In this document: piece after piece, positions 13,938 through 23,014 of the stretch | How the letters are laid out: the number at the start of each line of letters is the position of its first letter | How positions within the stretch are numbered: the first letter of the stretch is position 1 | Origin: Intestinimonas timonensis | GTDB lineage: Bacteria > Bacillota > Clostridia > Oscillospirales > Oscillospiraceae | Reading direction: 5' to 3' | NCBI RefSeq assembly: GCF_900626145.1 | Contig: NZ_LR130816.1 | Coordinates: 694,155 to 758,154 of the forward strand | DNA: 64,000 nt | The notes under the pieces: generated by a model | The model's database searches: none | Told to the model about the DNA's origin: nothing | Seen by the model: the letters and a program-made list of their open reading frames with translations, nothing else | Position numbers and translations under genes: made by a program

Positions 13938-15566
13938 TTAGTAGCAGGCGATGTTGCTGTCGGTACGGGACTCGGTGCCGCCCACCAGCACGCCGTTGTC
14001 CAGCCGGACGATCATCTGGCCCCGGCCGAAGCTGGGGGTGGACAGGTCGGCCCGGATGTCATGGCCCAGGCGCTGGAGCTTGCGGGCCATCTCCATGCAG
14101 AACCGGGTCTCCACGGTGACGGTATTGTCCCGCATCCACTGCCAGCGGGGAGCGTCCAGGGCCTGCTGGGGGTCCAGATGGAAGTCCACGTAGTTCATGA
14201 CCACCTGGACATGGCCCTGGGGCTGCATGTAGCCGCCCATGACGCCGAAAGGACCCACGGCCTTGCCGTCCTTCATCAGGAAGCCGGGGATGATGGTGTG
14301 GTAGCTGCGCTTGCCGGGCTTGAGGGCGTTGGCGTCCTTCTCATCCAGGGAGAAGTCGTGGCCACGGTTCTGGAGGGAGACACCGGTGCCGGTGACCACC
14401 ACGCCGGAGCCGAAGCCCATATAGTTGGACTGGATGAAGGAGACCATGTTGCCCTCCCCGTCGGCGCAGCAGAGGTAGACGGTGCCGCTCTTGGGGGGGA
14501 TGGAGTGGGTATAGACCTGAGCGGTCTCCCCGATCTCGGCAGCGCGCTGGGCGCCGTAGGCGGGGTCTAAGAGCCGGTGGTAGTCCAGCTCCATGTGGTC
14601 GGGGTCGGTGACATAGTGGAAGGCGTCGGCAAAGGCCATCTTCATGGCCTCCAGCTGGCGGTGGTAGGTGAGGGCGCTCTCCTTCTCGGGGAAGTCGAAC
14701 TCCTTGAGGATGTTGAGGGCCATGAGGGCCACGATGCCCTGGCCGTTGGGGGGGATCTCACAGACCTGGTAGCCGTGGTAGTCCACTTTGATGGGCTCCA
14801 CCCACTTGGCCTGGTAGGCGGCCAGGTCCTCATACCGCAGGTAGCCGCCGAACTTCTTGCTGTCGGCGTCGATTTTTTTGGCGATCTCCCCGGTGTAGAA
14901 GGCGGCAGCATCGGTCTCACCGATGGCCTCCAGGGTGTCGGCGTGGTTGGGCAGGCGGATCAGATCGCCCGCCTCGTAGGGCTTGCCCTCGGGGGTGAAG
15001 GTCTTGTACCACTCGTCAAAGACGGGGCCGGTGCAGGTTTTTTGGAACTTGTCAAAGGCCCGCTTCCACATGACGGCCAGGTTGGGGGAGCAGGGGTAGC
15101 CCTCCCGGGCGTAGCGGACGGCGGGGGCCACGTTCTGGGCCAGGGTCCGCCGGCCGAAACGGCGTGTCAGCTCGGCCCAGGCCATGGGGGCGCCGGGCAC
15201 CGTCACCGGAGTCCAGCCGTAGGTGGGCATCTTGCCGTTTTCATCGCTGCCGTCGGCCAGCAGCTTCTCGATGGAAGCAGCCATAGGGGCGGGGCCGCTG
15301 GAGTTGAGGCCGTAGAGCTTCTGGTCCTTGGCCGACCAAACCAGGGCGAAGGCGTCGGAGCCGATGCCGTTGGCGGAGGGCTCCACCACGGTGAGGGCGG
15401 CGGCGGCGGCCACGGCGGCATCCATGGCGTTGCCCCCGTTTTGGAGGGCCTCCAGACCGGCGGCGGCGGCCTGAGGACTGGAGCAGTTCACCATACCACC
15501 CCGGGCATAAATGGGGTAGCGCTGAGAGGAATAGGGCTGGTAGACGGGGTCGAAGGGCGTATACAT
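13938..15566 (-). CDS. Gamma-glutamyltranspeptidase-family enzyme without signal peptide
   Basis: A 542-residue N-terminal nucleophile hydrolase precursor. The large-subunit region shows GGNAMDAAVAAAAALTVVEP and the small subunit is predicted to begin at Thr362 in KSGTVYLCCADGEGNMVSF, the expected autocleavage nucleophile; GGYMQPQGHVQV is the usual C-terminal landmark. No signal peptide is present, so it is probably cytoplasmic, like YwrD-type members. It follows a peptide ABC transporter operon on the same strand (345 bases away, separated by a hairpin repeat). A sensible reading is import followed by hydrolysis of gamma-glutamyl peptides such as glutathione (inference). Confidence 0.9.
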   Translation of the reverse strand: MYTPFDPVYQPYSSQRYPIYARGGMVNCSSPQAAAAGLEALQNGGNAMDAAVAAAAALTVVEPSANGIGSDAFALVWSAKDQKLYGLNSSGPAPMAASIEKLLADGSDENGKMPTYGWTPVTVPGAPMAWAELTRRFGRRTLAQNVAPAVRYAREGYPCSPNLAVMWKRAFDKFQKTCTGPVFDEWYKTFTPEGKPYEAGDLIRLPNHADTLEAIGETDAAAFYTGEIAKKIDADSKKFGGYLRYEDLAAYQAKWVEPIKVDYHGYQVCEIPPNGQGIVALMALNILKEFDFPEKESALTYHRQLEAMKMAFADAFHYVTDPDHMELDYHRLLDPAYGAQRAAEIGETAQVYTHSIPPKSGTVYLCCADGEGNMVSFIQSNYMGFGSGVVVTGTGVSLQNRGHDFSLDEKDANALKPGKRSYHTIIPGFLMKDGKAVGPFGVMGGYMQPQGHVQVVMNYVDFHLDPQQALDAPRWQWMRDNTVTVETRFCMEMARKLQRLGHDIRADLSTPSFGRGQMIVRLDNGVLVGGTESRTDSNIACY

Positions 15567-15601
15567 AGGTCGGCCTCCTTATTTTTTCTGAATAACGTGC
15601 C

Positions 15602-15636
15602 ATTTCCTGGGGCGCAAAGCGCCCCAGGAAATGAAA
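15602..15636. repeat. 35-bp direct repeat, left flank of hairpin element
   Basis: A terminator-like hairpin (TTTCCTGGGGCGC with complement, AAAG loop). An exact 35-bp copy lies at 15869-15903, flanking the hairpin element between. Confidence 0.8.
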
Positions 15637-15674
15637 TGTATCAAAGAACAATCAGCGTTGTTTTTTATAGAAAA

Positions 15675-15867
15675 GCCTCGCAGAGTTCCGTCGTCCGCAG
15701 ACGACGGAAGGAAGTGCAGTCTGTTTTTCCCGGCGACATGTGCGTCGGGAAAAACACTGCTCAGGCCGCAAACGTGCGAGCGCAGCGAGTGCGATGCAGC
15801 GGCCTGCATCCCCTTCGAGCACGTGCTTGCACGTGCGAGAGAGTCTGTCGACTTTGTCGACAGACTC
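15675..15867 (+). repeat. Dispersed multi-hairpin element, copy 1
   Basis: A 193-bp intergenic segment with four stem-loops in series: TTCCGTCGTC/GACGACGGAA, a stem around ATGT, a GCACGTGC-TT-GCACGTGC stem, and GAGTCTGTCGAC/GTCGACAGACTC. The same order of stems recurs at 42938-43129 with compensating base changes, and part of it occurs inverted at 29921-30001. No open frame. It could be a structured RNA or a MITE-like DNA element. Confidence 0.75.
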
Positions 15868-15868
15868 A

Positions 15869-15903
15869 ATTTCCTGGGGCGCAAAGCGCCCCAGGAAATG
15901 AAA
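15869..15903. repeat. 35-bp direct repeat, right flank of hairpin element
   Basis: Exact duplicate of 15602-15636, just downstream of the ATPase gene stop; probably the original transporter operon terminator. Confidence 0.8.
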
Positions 15904-15910
15904 AAGGTCC

Positions 15911-17488
15911 TTATTTGTTGTCGTAGAGGTGGCAGGCCACAAAATGGCCGGGCTCCTTCTCCACGATAGGGGGCTTCTCTTTGGTGCAGATGTCCATGCA
16001 CTTGGAGCAGCGGGTGTGGAAGGGGCAGCCCTTGGGGGGATTCATGGCGCTGGGCACGTCGCCCTCCAGCACCGACTCGGTGGAGTGCTCCTGGCCGATC
16101 TTCAGCCGGGGCACAGCGGCCAGCAGGGAGTCGGTATAGGGGTGGAGGGGGTTGTGGAAGAGCTCCTTGCTCTCGGCCAGCTCGCAGACGTTGCCCAGGT
16201 ACATGACCACGATGCGGTCGCAGAAGTGCTTGACCACGCCCAGGTCATGGGTGATGAAGAAGTAGGTGAGGTGCTTTTCCACACTGAGCTCGTTGAGCAG
16301 CTGGAGGATCTGGGCCTGGACGGACACGTCCAGAGCGGAGACAGACTCGTCCAGCACTACGAACTTGGTGTCCAGGGCGATGGCGCGGGCGATGCCCACA
16401 CGCTGCTTCTGACCGCCGGAGAGGGCGTGGGGGTAGGAGTAGTAGTGCTCCCGCTTGAGGCCCACCTTTTCCAGCAGCTCCATTACCTTTTCCTTCCGCA
16501 CATCGGCGGGGTAGTCGGTATTGATGACGTAGACCTCTTCGATGGACTTGCCGATGGACTGCCGGGGGTCCAGACTGGCGGCGGGGTCCTGGAAGATCAT
16601 CTGCATCTCCCGGCGCATGTCCCGCATCTCTTCCTTGGTGAGCTTGCCCAGGTTGATGCCGGTCTCATAGTTGCCGTCCAGCTTGGCCTGGTAGGCGGGG
16701 TCCAGGGTGCGCTCGGTGATGGGGAGGACGTCCTTGCCTTGGTAGTCCTGCCACGCCTTGACCCGGAAGCCCTTTGCGGCCTCCACATGGCTCTGGGCCT
16801 CCTTGCGGGCGGCCTCCATCTTCTCCTTGAGGGCGGCGTCGGCCTTGCCGGCCACTCTGCCCTCCTCGTACTGCTTCTCCAGGTCCCGGAACTTCCGGAT
16901 GGACTCGGCGGCCTGTGCAGTCTCCTTCTGGGCCTTGTCGTAGAGGGCCTGGATGGCGGGCAGATCCTTGCAGAGGATGAGGGAGCCCACGGTCCGGGAG
17001 CCCTCACGCAGCTGCCGGGAGGCGTCCTTCTTCAGCTCCTTGGACTTGAACTCCAGGGCGCTGAGCTTCTTCTGAAGGGCGGCCTCCTTCTTTACCTCCT
17101 TGTTGGAGCCCAAGGCGGAGAGGGCGTCGATCTCCTTCTTCAGGACCTCCGCCTTCTTGTCCACCTCCAGGGACTTCTGATAAAACTCCCCAGCCTTCTT
17201 CTGGTACTCGGGCAGCTTGGCCACCTCTTTGGCCAGATATTTGGGGCACATCTCGTCCCGGGTGCGGCCGTGGTAGATACACGCACCGCTGGTCTGGGGG
17301 TAGAGCTGGAGGATGACGCGGCCCAGGGTGGACTTGCCGCAGCCGGACTCGCCCACCACGCCGAACTTCTCCCCCTCGTAAATGGAGAAGGACACGTCCT
17401 CCAGGGCCTTGATGCTCACGCCCCGGCGGACGGGGAAGTATTTTTTCAGCTTCTTGAGCTCAAGAAGCACCTTTCTCTCGTCACTCAT
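15911..17488 (-). CDS. Oligopeptide ABC transporter ATPase (DppF/OppF type) with long coiled-coil insert
   Basis: The second ATPase of a peptide importer. Walker A GESGCGKST (46-54), Q-loop Q300, signature LSGGQKQR (356-363), Walker B FVVLDE (376-381) and the switch histidine H414 are intact, and the C-terminus has the oligopeptide-family Cys motif CPFHTRCSKC. At 525 residues it is about 200 longer than usual: residues 75-280, between Walker A and the Q-loop, are a Lys/Glu/Ala-rich predicted coiled coil. The ATG overlaps the stop of the upstream ATPase gene (ATGA), so the two are coupled. The insert joins the fold where relatives continue directly to KLTKEEMRDMRREMQMIF. Confidence 0.93.
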   Translation of the reverse strand: MSDERKVLLELKKLKKYFPVRRGVSIKALEDVSFSIYEGEKFGVVGESGCGKSTLGRVILQLYPQTSGACIYHGRTRDEMCPKYLAKEVAKLPEYQKKAGEFYQKSLEVDKKAEVLKKEIDALSALGSNKEVKKEAALQKKLSALEFKSKELKKDASRQLREGSRTVGSLILCKDLPAIQALYDKAQKETAQAAESIRKFRDLEKQYEEGRVAGKADAALKEKMEAARKEAQSHVEAAKGFRVKAWQDYQGKDVLPITERTLDPAYQAKLDGNYETGINLGKLTKEEMRDMRREMQMIFQDPAASLDPRQSIGKSIEEVYVINTDYPADVRKEKVMELLEKVGLKREHYYSYPHALSGGQKQRVGIARAIALDTKFVVLDESVSALDVSVQAQILQLLNELSVEKHLTYFFITHDLGVVKHFCDRIVVMYLGNVCELAESKELFHNPLHPYTDSLLAAVPRLKIGQEHSTESVLEGDVPSAMNPPKGCPFHTRCSKCMDICTKEKPPIVEKEPGHFVACHLYDNK

Positions 17489-18462
17489 TTCCCGCGCTCC
17501 TCCTCCACTTTATGGCAGCAAACCGTATGGCCGGGCTCGATCTCCAGCTCGGCAGGGACCTCCGTCCGGCACCGCTCGGTGGCGTAGGGGCAGCGGGGGT
17601 GGAACCGGCAGCCGCCGATGTCCTCGGTGATGTTGGGGAAGGTGCCGGGGATGGGCTGGATGTCGAAGTCGTCCTCGTCCACGTTGGGCACCGCCTTCAT
17701 CAGGCCCACGGTGTAGGGGTGGAGGGGCTTGGCGAAGATGGTCTCAATGCTGCCCTCCTCCACCTTCCGGCCGGAGTACAGGATGATGACCCGGTCGGCG
17801 ATCTCGGCCACCACGCCCAGGTCGTGGGTGATGAAGAGGACGCCGGTGCTCACGTCCTTCTTGAGCTTGTTAAGGAGCACCAGCACCTGCTTCTGGATGG
17901 TCACGTCCAGGGCGGTGGTGGGCTCGTCGGCGATGAGCAGGCTGGGCTCCACCGCCATGACCATGGCGATCATGATGCGCTGGCGCAGGCCGCCGGAGAG
18001 CTGGAAGGGGTACTGCTTCATCCGGTCCTCCGGGTTGGCGATGCCCACCTTCTCCAGGTAGGTGACGGCCACCTTCCAGGCCTCCTCCTTGCTGAGGCCC
18101 TTGTGGAGCCGCAGGCCCTCGGTGAGCTGACGGCCGATGGTCAGCAGGGGGTTGAGGGCGGTCATGGGCTCCTGGAAGATCATGCCCATCCGCTTGCCCC
18201 GGAGCGCGTTGCGCTCCTTGGGGGACATGGTGGTGAGCTCCTGGCCGTTCAATTTGATGCTGCCTGAGACCACCCGGCCGTTGTTGGGCAGCAGGTCCAT
18301 GATGGACAGGGTGGTGACGCTCTTGCCGCAGCCCGACTCACCCACCATGCACACGGTCTCGTTCTCGTTGATGTCGAAGGAGATACCCCGCAGCACCTCG
18401 TATTCCTTTTTACCGATCCGGAAGGTGGTGACCAGATCCTTCACCTCAAGCACTTTTCCCAT
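17485..18462 (-). CDS. Oligopeptide ABC transporter ATPase (DppD/OppD type)
   Basis: A 325-residue ATPase of ordinary length: Walker A GESGCGKS, Q-loop MIFQEPM, signature LSGGLRQR, Walker B LLIADEP, H-loop THDLG, and the C-terminal CRFHPRCPYATERC motif. The start at 18462 follows AAGGAGG; an upstream open extension runs through an intergenic hairpin and is not coding. It pairs with the F-type ATPase (4-base overlap) and follows two substrate-binding protein genes. Confidence 0.95.
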   Translation of the reverse strand: MGKVLEVKDLVTTFRIGKKEYEVLRGISFDINENETVCMVGESGCGKSVTTLSIMDLLPNNGRVVSGSIKLNGQELTTMSPKERNALRGKRMGMIFQEPMTALNPLLTIGRQLTEGLRLHKGLSKEEAWKVAVTYLEKVGIANPEDRMKQYPFQLSGGLRQRIMIAMVMAVEPSLLIADEPTTALDVTIQKQVLVLLNKLKKDVSTGVLFITHDLGVVAEIADRVIILYSGRKVEEGSIETIFAKPLHPYTVGLMKAVPNVDEDDFDIQPIPGTFPNITEDIGGCRFHPRCPYATERCRTEVPAELEIEPGHTVCCHKVEEERGK

Positions 18463-18525
18463 AGGAAGATCTGCCTCCTTGCTGTGTCCTAAGGTCCGGT
18501 CTCCGCCCGGAGGCGGGGAACAGAC

Positions 18526-18553
18526 CTTAAGACACATGTCCATGTGTCTTAAG
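18526..18553 (-). other. Hairpin between substrate-binding and ATPase genes
   Basis: CTTAAGACACATG and its exact complement with a 2-base loop, next to further GC-rich inverted repeats. Without a U-run it probably protects the upstream, highly expressed binding-protein mRNA or attenuates readthrough into the ATPase genes. Confidence 0.55.
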
Positions 18554-18607
18554 TCCGGTGGACCCGGCGGGCAGCCGCCCGCCGGGGACCGGAAATGTAC
18601 CAATCAA

Positions 18608-20209
18608 TTACGCGGCGTACTGGAAGTCGCAGATGTAGAAGGTGCCGCCGGCGTCCAGGGTGACGTTGGTGTACTCATTGCTGTAGCAGAAGAGGTTGGT
18701 GGAGTTGTAGATGGGCTGGATGTAGGCCTCATCCATCAGCACCGCGTTGCAGTTGAGGAGGTTCTCGGTACGCACGGCGGTGTCGGAGGTGGTCTTACTG
18801 GCGTCGATGTAGCCGTCCACCAGGGCCCAGTCCTCGGCGCTCAGGCGCACGCGGCGCTGGCCGTTCACGGAGTGGAAGTTGGGCTCCATGAGCTCGGTGC
18901 CGTCACGGGTCACGTTGGACCAGGCGGCCAGGGTGATGTCGAAGCGGCCGTCCACCTTGCTCTCGGTGAGCCAGGCGGACCAGTCCATGGTCTCGATGTT
19001 CACGTTGTTGAAGCCGGCGTTGGTCAGGCTGGACTGGAAGTACTCGCCCATCTTGGAGTAGACGGGAGTGGAGGGCACCAGGAAGGTGATCTCCTCGTCG
19101 GCCCAGCCGGGATGCTCGTCCAGGATGGCCTTGGCACCCTCGGGATCGTAGGCGATGTTGTGCTCCTCAGCGGAGGGATCATAGCCGAAGATCTTGGGAC
19201 CAATGACGGAGTTGGCCACCTCGGCGTAACCCTGCATCATGTACTCCACATAGCCTTCCTTGTCGATGCCCTTGGCCAGAGCGATACGGAAGTCCTTCTC
19301 GGCCATGATGGGGTTGACGGAGGAGTCACCGCGCAGGGCCATGTAGTAGATCTGGGCGGCCTCAGAGGTGGTGACGGTGAGAGCGGAGTTGTTCTCCACG
19401 CGGGAGAGCTGCTCCACGCTGATCTTGGGCATGAAGTCGGCCTCGCCGGTCTCCATCCGGGACACGGCGGTGGACTCATCGGTGATGATGGTCATGGTCA
19501 CGTCCTTGATGGCGGGCTTTTCACCCCAGTAGTCCTCATTCCGGGTCAGCACCACGTTGGAGCCGGACACGGAGGAGACGAACTTGTAGGGACCGGTGCC
19601 GCAGGGCTGAGTCATCAGGTCCTGGTTCTGCTGGGCAGTGGGGGAGACGATGGCGGAGTTGGTGTGGGCCAGCTTGGCGGTGAACACACCGTCCTCATAG
19701 AGGAGATGGAACACGATGGTGTAGTCGTCGGGGCACTCCATGGTGTCGATAGAACCGGCGATGGAGGCGCGGGCGGAGCCGAAGTCGGGGTCCTTGATGA
19801 GGTCAAAGGTGTACTTCACGGCTTCGGAGTTGAAGGGGGTGCCGTCGTGGAAGGTGACGCCCTCACGCAGCTTCACGGTGACGGTGAGGCCGTCCTCGGA
19901 GTACTCAGGCATCTCGGCAGCCAGCAGAGGCATGTACTCATCGGTCTCAGGATCGATGCGGTACAGCGTCTCATAGATCTGGGCGTTGACATAGGTGGAG
20001 GCGGAATCGTTGGTCCGCAGAGGATCAAAGCCGGTAAAGGCGGCAGTCAGGGCCACGTTGAACATCTTGCCGTCGGTGGCGGCGGCATCGCCGCTGCCGG
20101 AGGCGGCAGGCTCGGTGGCGGGGGTGGTGGTGCCGCTGCAGCCAGCCAGCAAAGAGACAGACAGGGCGCAGGCTGCGGTCAGGCTGAGCAGCTTTTTCCA
20201 GGATCTCAT
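18608..20209 (-). CDS. Peptide ABC transporter substrate-binding lipoprotein, paralogue 1
   Basis: A 533-residue family 5 extracellular binding protein. The signal LTAACALSVSLLAGC ends in a lipobox Cys; LREGVTFHDGTPFNSEAVKY is the family signature. It is closely similar along its whole length to the next gene upstream, so it arose by tandem duplication. It lies in the operon order permease B, permease C, binding protein 2, binding protein 1, ATPase D, ATPase F. The two copies differ most after the lipobox and in the C-terminal lobe, so they may bind different peptides through the same pore (inference). Confidence 0.95.
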   Translation of the reverse strand: MRSWKKLLSLTAACALSVSLLAGCSGTTTPATEPAASGSGDAAATDGKMFNVALTAAFTGFDPLRTNDSASTYVNAQIYETLYRIDPETDEYMPLLAAEMPEYSEDGLTVTVKLREGVTFHDGTPFNSEAVKYTFDLIKDPDFGSARASIAGSIDTMECPDDYTIVFHLLYEDGVFTAKLAHTNSAIVSPTAQQNQDLMTQPCGTGPYKFVSSVSGSNVVLTRNEDYWGEKPAIKDVTMTIITDESTAVSRMETGEADFMPKISVEQLSRVENNSALTVTTSEAAQIYYMALRGDSSVNPIMAEKDFRIALAKGIDKEGYVEYMMQGYAEVANSVIGPKIFGYDPSAEEHNIAYDPEGAKAILDEHPGWADEEITFLVPSTPVYSKMGEYFQSSLTNAGFNNVNIETMDWSAWLTESKVDGRFDITLAAWSNVTRDGTELMEPNFHSVNGQRRVRLSAEDWALVDGYIDASKTTSDTAVRTENLLNCNAVLMDEAYIQPIYNSTNLFCYSNEYTNVTLDAGGTFYICDFQYAA

Positions 20210-20416
20210 TTCTACTTTTCTCTCCTTTTGATTTTGTTATATGTCACCGCAGTGGGTGTGCATATCAAACGCAAGAGCGGGGAGACGGGGCTGCCGGAAC
20301 GGCACCGGTCTTCTCCCCCATGTCAGGCGCCGCCTTTTTAAGGGGTGTCTTAGGCTGCAGAGCGGTCCCCGGCGGGCGGAGCGGCCCGCCGGGACCTACA
20401 CGCGCCGGAGCGGCAC

Positions 20417-22018
20417 TCAGCTGGCGTACTCAAAGTCCATGACATAAAACGCGCCGCCGGGGTCACGGGTGATGTTGGTGTACTTGTTGTTGTAGCAGAA
20501 GATGTTCACGGAGTTATAGACAGGCTGGACATAGCCCTCCTCCATGAGCATGTTGTTGCAGGCCTGCAGGTTCTCGGTGCGGACGGCAGTGTCGGAGGTG
20601 GTCTTGCTGGCATCGATATAGGCGTCCAGCTTGGCGGCATCCTCCTCGGTGGCCCGCATGCGCTTCTGACCGTTGACGGAGTGGAAGTTGGGCTCCATGA
20701 GCTCGGAGCCGTCACGGGTCACATTGGACCAGCCGTACACGGTGATGTCAAAGCGGTTGTCCACCTGACTCTCGGTGAGCCAGGCTGTCCAGTCCAGGGT
20801 CTCGATCTGCACGTTGTTGAAGCCGGCGTCCTTCAGGCTGGCCTGGAAGTATTCGCCCATCTTGGCGTAACCGGGGGTGGAGGGCACCAGGAAGACGAGC
20901 TTCTCATCGGCCCAGCCGGGATGGGCGTCCAGGATGGCCTTGGCACCCTCGGGATCATAGGCGATGTTGGCCTCCTCAGCCTCGGGGGTATAGCCGAAGA
21001 TCTTGGGACCCAGGACAGAGTAGGCGGTCTCCGCGTAGCCCTGCATCATGTACTCCACATAGCCCTCCTTGTCAATGCCCTTGGCAATGGCGATGCGGAA
21101 GTCCTCTTCGGCCATGATGGGATTGGCAGAGGAGGAGGCGCGCATGCCCACATAATAGAGGGCGGCAGCCTCAGAGGTAGCGGCGGTGAGGGAAGCGTTG
21201 CTCTCTACGCGGGAGAGCTGCTCCACACTGATGTTGGGCATGAAGTCGGCCTCTCCGGTCTCCATCCGGGACACGGCGGTGGACTCATCGGCGATGTAGG
21301 TCATGGTCACGTCCTTGATGGCAGGGGCCTCACCCCAGTACTCGTCGTTCCGGGTGAGAACCACGTTGGAGCCGGAGACGCTGCTCACGAACTTATAGGG
21401 GCCGGTGCCGCAGGGGTCCACCATCAAATCCTGGTTCTGCTGGGCGGTGGGGGAGACGATGGCGGAGTTGGTGTGGGCCAGCTTGGCGGTGAACACGCCG
21501 TCCTCATAGAGGAGGTGGAACACAATGGTATAGTCATCGGGGCACTCCATGGTGTCAATGGAGCTGGCAATGGAGGCACGGGCGGAACCGAAGTCGGGGT
21601 CCTTGATGAGGTCGAAGGTGTACTTCACGGCCTCGGAGTTAAAGGGAGTGCCGTCGTGGAAGGTAACGCCCTCACGCAGCTTCACGGTAACGGTGAGGCC
21701 ATCCTCGGAGTACTCGGGCAGTTCGGTGGCCAGCAGAGGGTCATACTCGCCGGTCTCAGGATTGATACGATAGAGGGTCTCGTAGATCTGGGCATTGACA
21801 TAGGTAGAGGCAGAGTCGTTGGTCCGCAGGGGATCGAAACCTGTGAAAGCGGCGGTGAGAGCGATGTTGAACATCTCTCCCCCAGCGGTCTCATTGCCGC
21901 TTTCGGTACCGGCGGGCGCAGTTGTACTGGAAGTCGTCGTACCACTACAGCCGGCCAGCAGAGAGACAGACAGAACGCAGGTCACGCTGAGGGTAAGCAG
22001 CTTTTCCCATAACTTCAT
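20417..22018 (-). CDS. Peptide ABC transporter substrate-binding lipoprotein, paralogue 2
   Basis: Also 533 residues, with lipobox LSVSLLAGC and the same family 5 signature. Long stretches are identical to the downstream copy, for example FNIALTAAFTGFDPLRTNDS versus FNVALTAAFTGFDPLRTNDS. It is preceded by the two permease genes (63-base gap) and separated from paralogue 1 by 207 bases that contain GC-rich inverted repeats but no gene. Confidence 0.95.
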   Translation of the reverse strand: MKLWEKLLTLSVTCVLSVSLLAGCSGTTTSSTTAPAGTESGNETAGGEMFNIALTAAFTGFDPLRTNDSASTYVNAQIYETLYRINPETGEYDPLLATELPEYSEDGLTVTVKLREGVTFHDGTPFNSEAVKYTFDLIKDPDFGSARASIASSIDTMECPDDYTIVFHLLYEDGVFTAKLAHTNSAIVSPTAQQNQDLMVDPCGTGPYKFVSSVSGSNVVLTRNDEYWGEAPAIKDVTMTYIADESTAVSRMETGEADFMPNISVEQLSRVESNASLTAATSEAAALYYVGMRASSSANPIMAEEDFRIAIAKGIDKEGYVEYMMQGYAETAYSVLGPKIFGYTPEAEEANIAYDPEGAKAILDAHPGWADEKLVFLVPSTPGYAKMGEYFQASLKDAGFNNVQIETLDWTAWLTESQVDNRFDITVYGWSNVTRDGSELMEPNFHSVNGQKRMRATEEDAAKLDAYIDASKTTSDTAVRTENLQACNNMLMEEGYVQPVYNSVNIFCYNNKYTNITRDPGGAFYVMDFEYAS

Positions 22019-22081
22019 TTTTCTTCTCTCCTTTTGTTGGTTTTATATGACGCTGCCTTTGGCTGACATATCGGTTGGCAA

Positions 22082-22999
22082 TCAGTCCTTCAGACTGGGG
22101 TCCAGAATGTCGCGCAGCTTGTCGCCCAGGATGTTGAAGCAGATCACGGTGATCATCACGGCGATGCCGGGGATGAAGATCAGGCTGGGGGCATCCCACA
22201 GGTACTGCTTGCCGGTGGCGATCATGCCGCCCCACTCAGGCTGGGGCGGGACCACGCCCATGCCCAGGTAGCTCAGAGTAGAGATGGAGATGATGGAGGT
22301 GGCCATACGCATGGTGGCGATGACGATGATGACGGGCAGGCAGTTCTTGAGGATGTGGATGAAGATGATGCGGGAGTCCTTGGCGCCCAGGCTGCGGGTG
22401 GCCATGATGTAGTCCTCCTCTTTGACCTGGAGGACCTTGCCGCGGACCATCCGGGCGAAGGAGGGGATGGACCAGATGCTGATGGCCAGCATGGCGTTGA
22501 AGGTATTGACACCCAGCATGGCGATGATGAGCATGGCCAGCAAGATGCCGGGGAATGTAAACAGCAGGTCCATGATGCGCATGATGGGGTTGTCCAGCCG
22601 CTTATAGTAGCCGGCCAACAGACCGCAGATGACGCCGGCCACCAGGCCCATGGCGGTGGAGACAAAGCCCACCATCAGGGAGACCCGGCCGCCATAGAGG
22701 AGACGGGACAGCACATCGCGGCCATACTCATCGGTGCCCAGGATGTGGCCGGGGACATACTGCTTGTTGGGATTATAGTCGGGGTCGTTGGGGTCTGTGA
22801 CCACCGTCCACTGGGCCCAGAAACCGGGCCGCAGGCGGATGGAGGGGTCCTGCTCGTCATAGCCGTAAGGGGCAATGACGGGGGCCAGAGCCACCAGGAT
22901 GATCTCCAGGATCAGGATGATAAAGCAAAGTGTGGCCAGCTTGTTCTGGAAGAGCTTCCGGAAGGCCACGCGGATGGGGTTCCCGTGCTTGTTGTCCAT
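22082..22999 (-). CDS. Peptide ABC transporter permease (DppC type)
   Basis: A 305-residue inner-membrane permease with an N-terminal membrane segment (LATLCFIILILEIILVALAP), a periplasmic loop (GTDEYGRDVLSRLLYGGRVS) and the EAA-type cytoplasmic loop ATRSLGAKDSRIIFIHILKN that contacts the ATPase. It follows the DppB gene by 15 bases and precedes the binding proteins. Confidence 0.95.
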   Translation of the reverse strand: MDNKHGNPIRVAFRKLFQNKLATLCFIILILEIILVALAPVIAPYGYDEQDPSIRLRPGFWAQWTVVTDPNDPDYNPNKQYVPGHILGTDEYGRDVLSRLLYGGRVSLMVGFVSTAMGLVAGVICGLLAGYYKRLDNPIMRIMDLLFTFPGILLAMLIIAMLGVNTFNAMLAISIWSIPSFARMVRGKVLQVKEEDYIMATRSLGAKDSRIIFIHILKNCLPVIIVIATMRMATSIISISTLSYLGMGVVPPQPEWGGMIATGKQYLWDAPSLIFIPGIAVMITVICFNILGDKLRDILDPSLKD

Positions 23000-23014
23000 C
23001 GTGTGAGTCCCTCC

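Noticed and set aside
18137..20341. 734-codon open frame antisense to the binding-protein and ATPase genes
   Set aside because: It mirrors real genes with clear families; the translation is Gly/Val/His-rich as expected from reading GC-rich codons backwards, and it has no ribosome-binding site.
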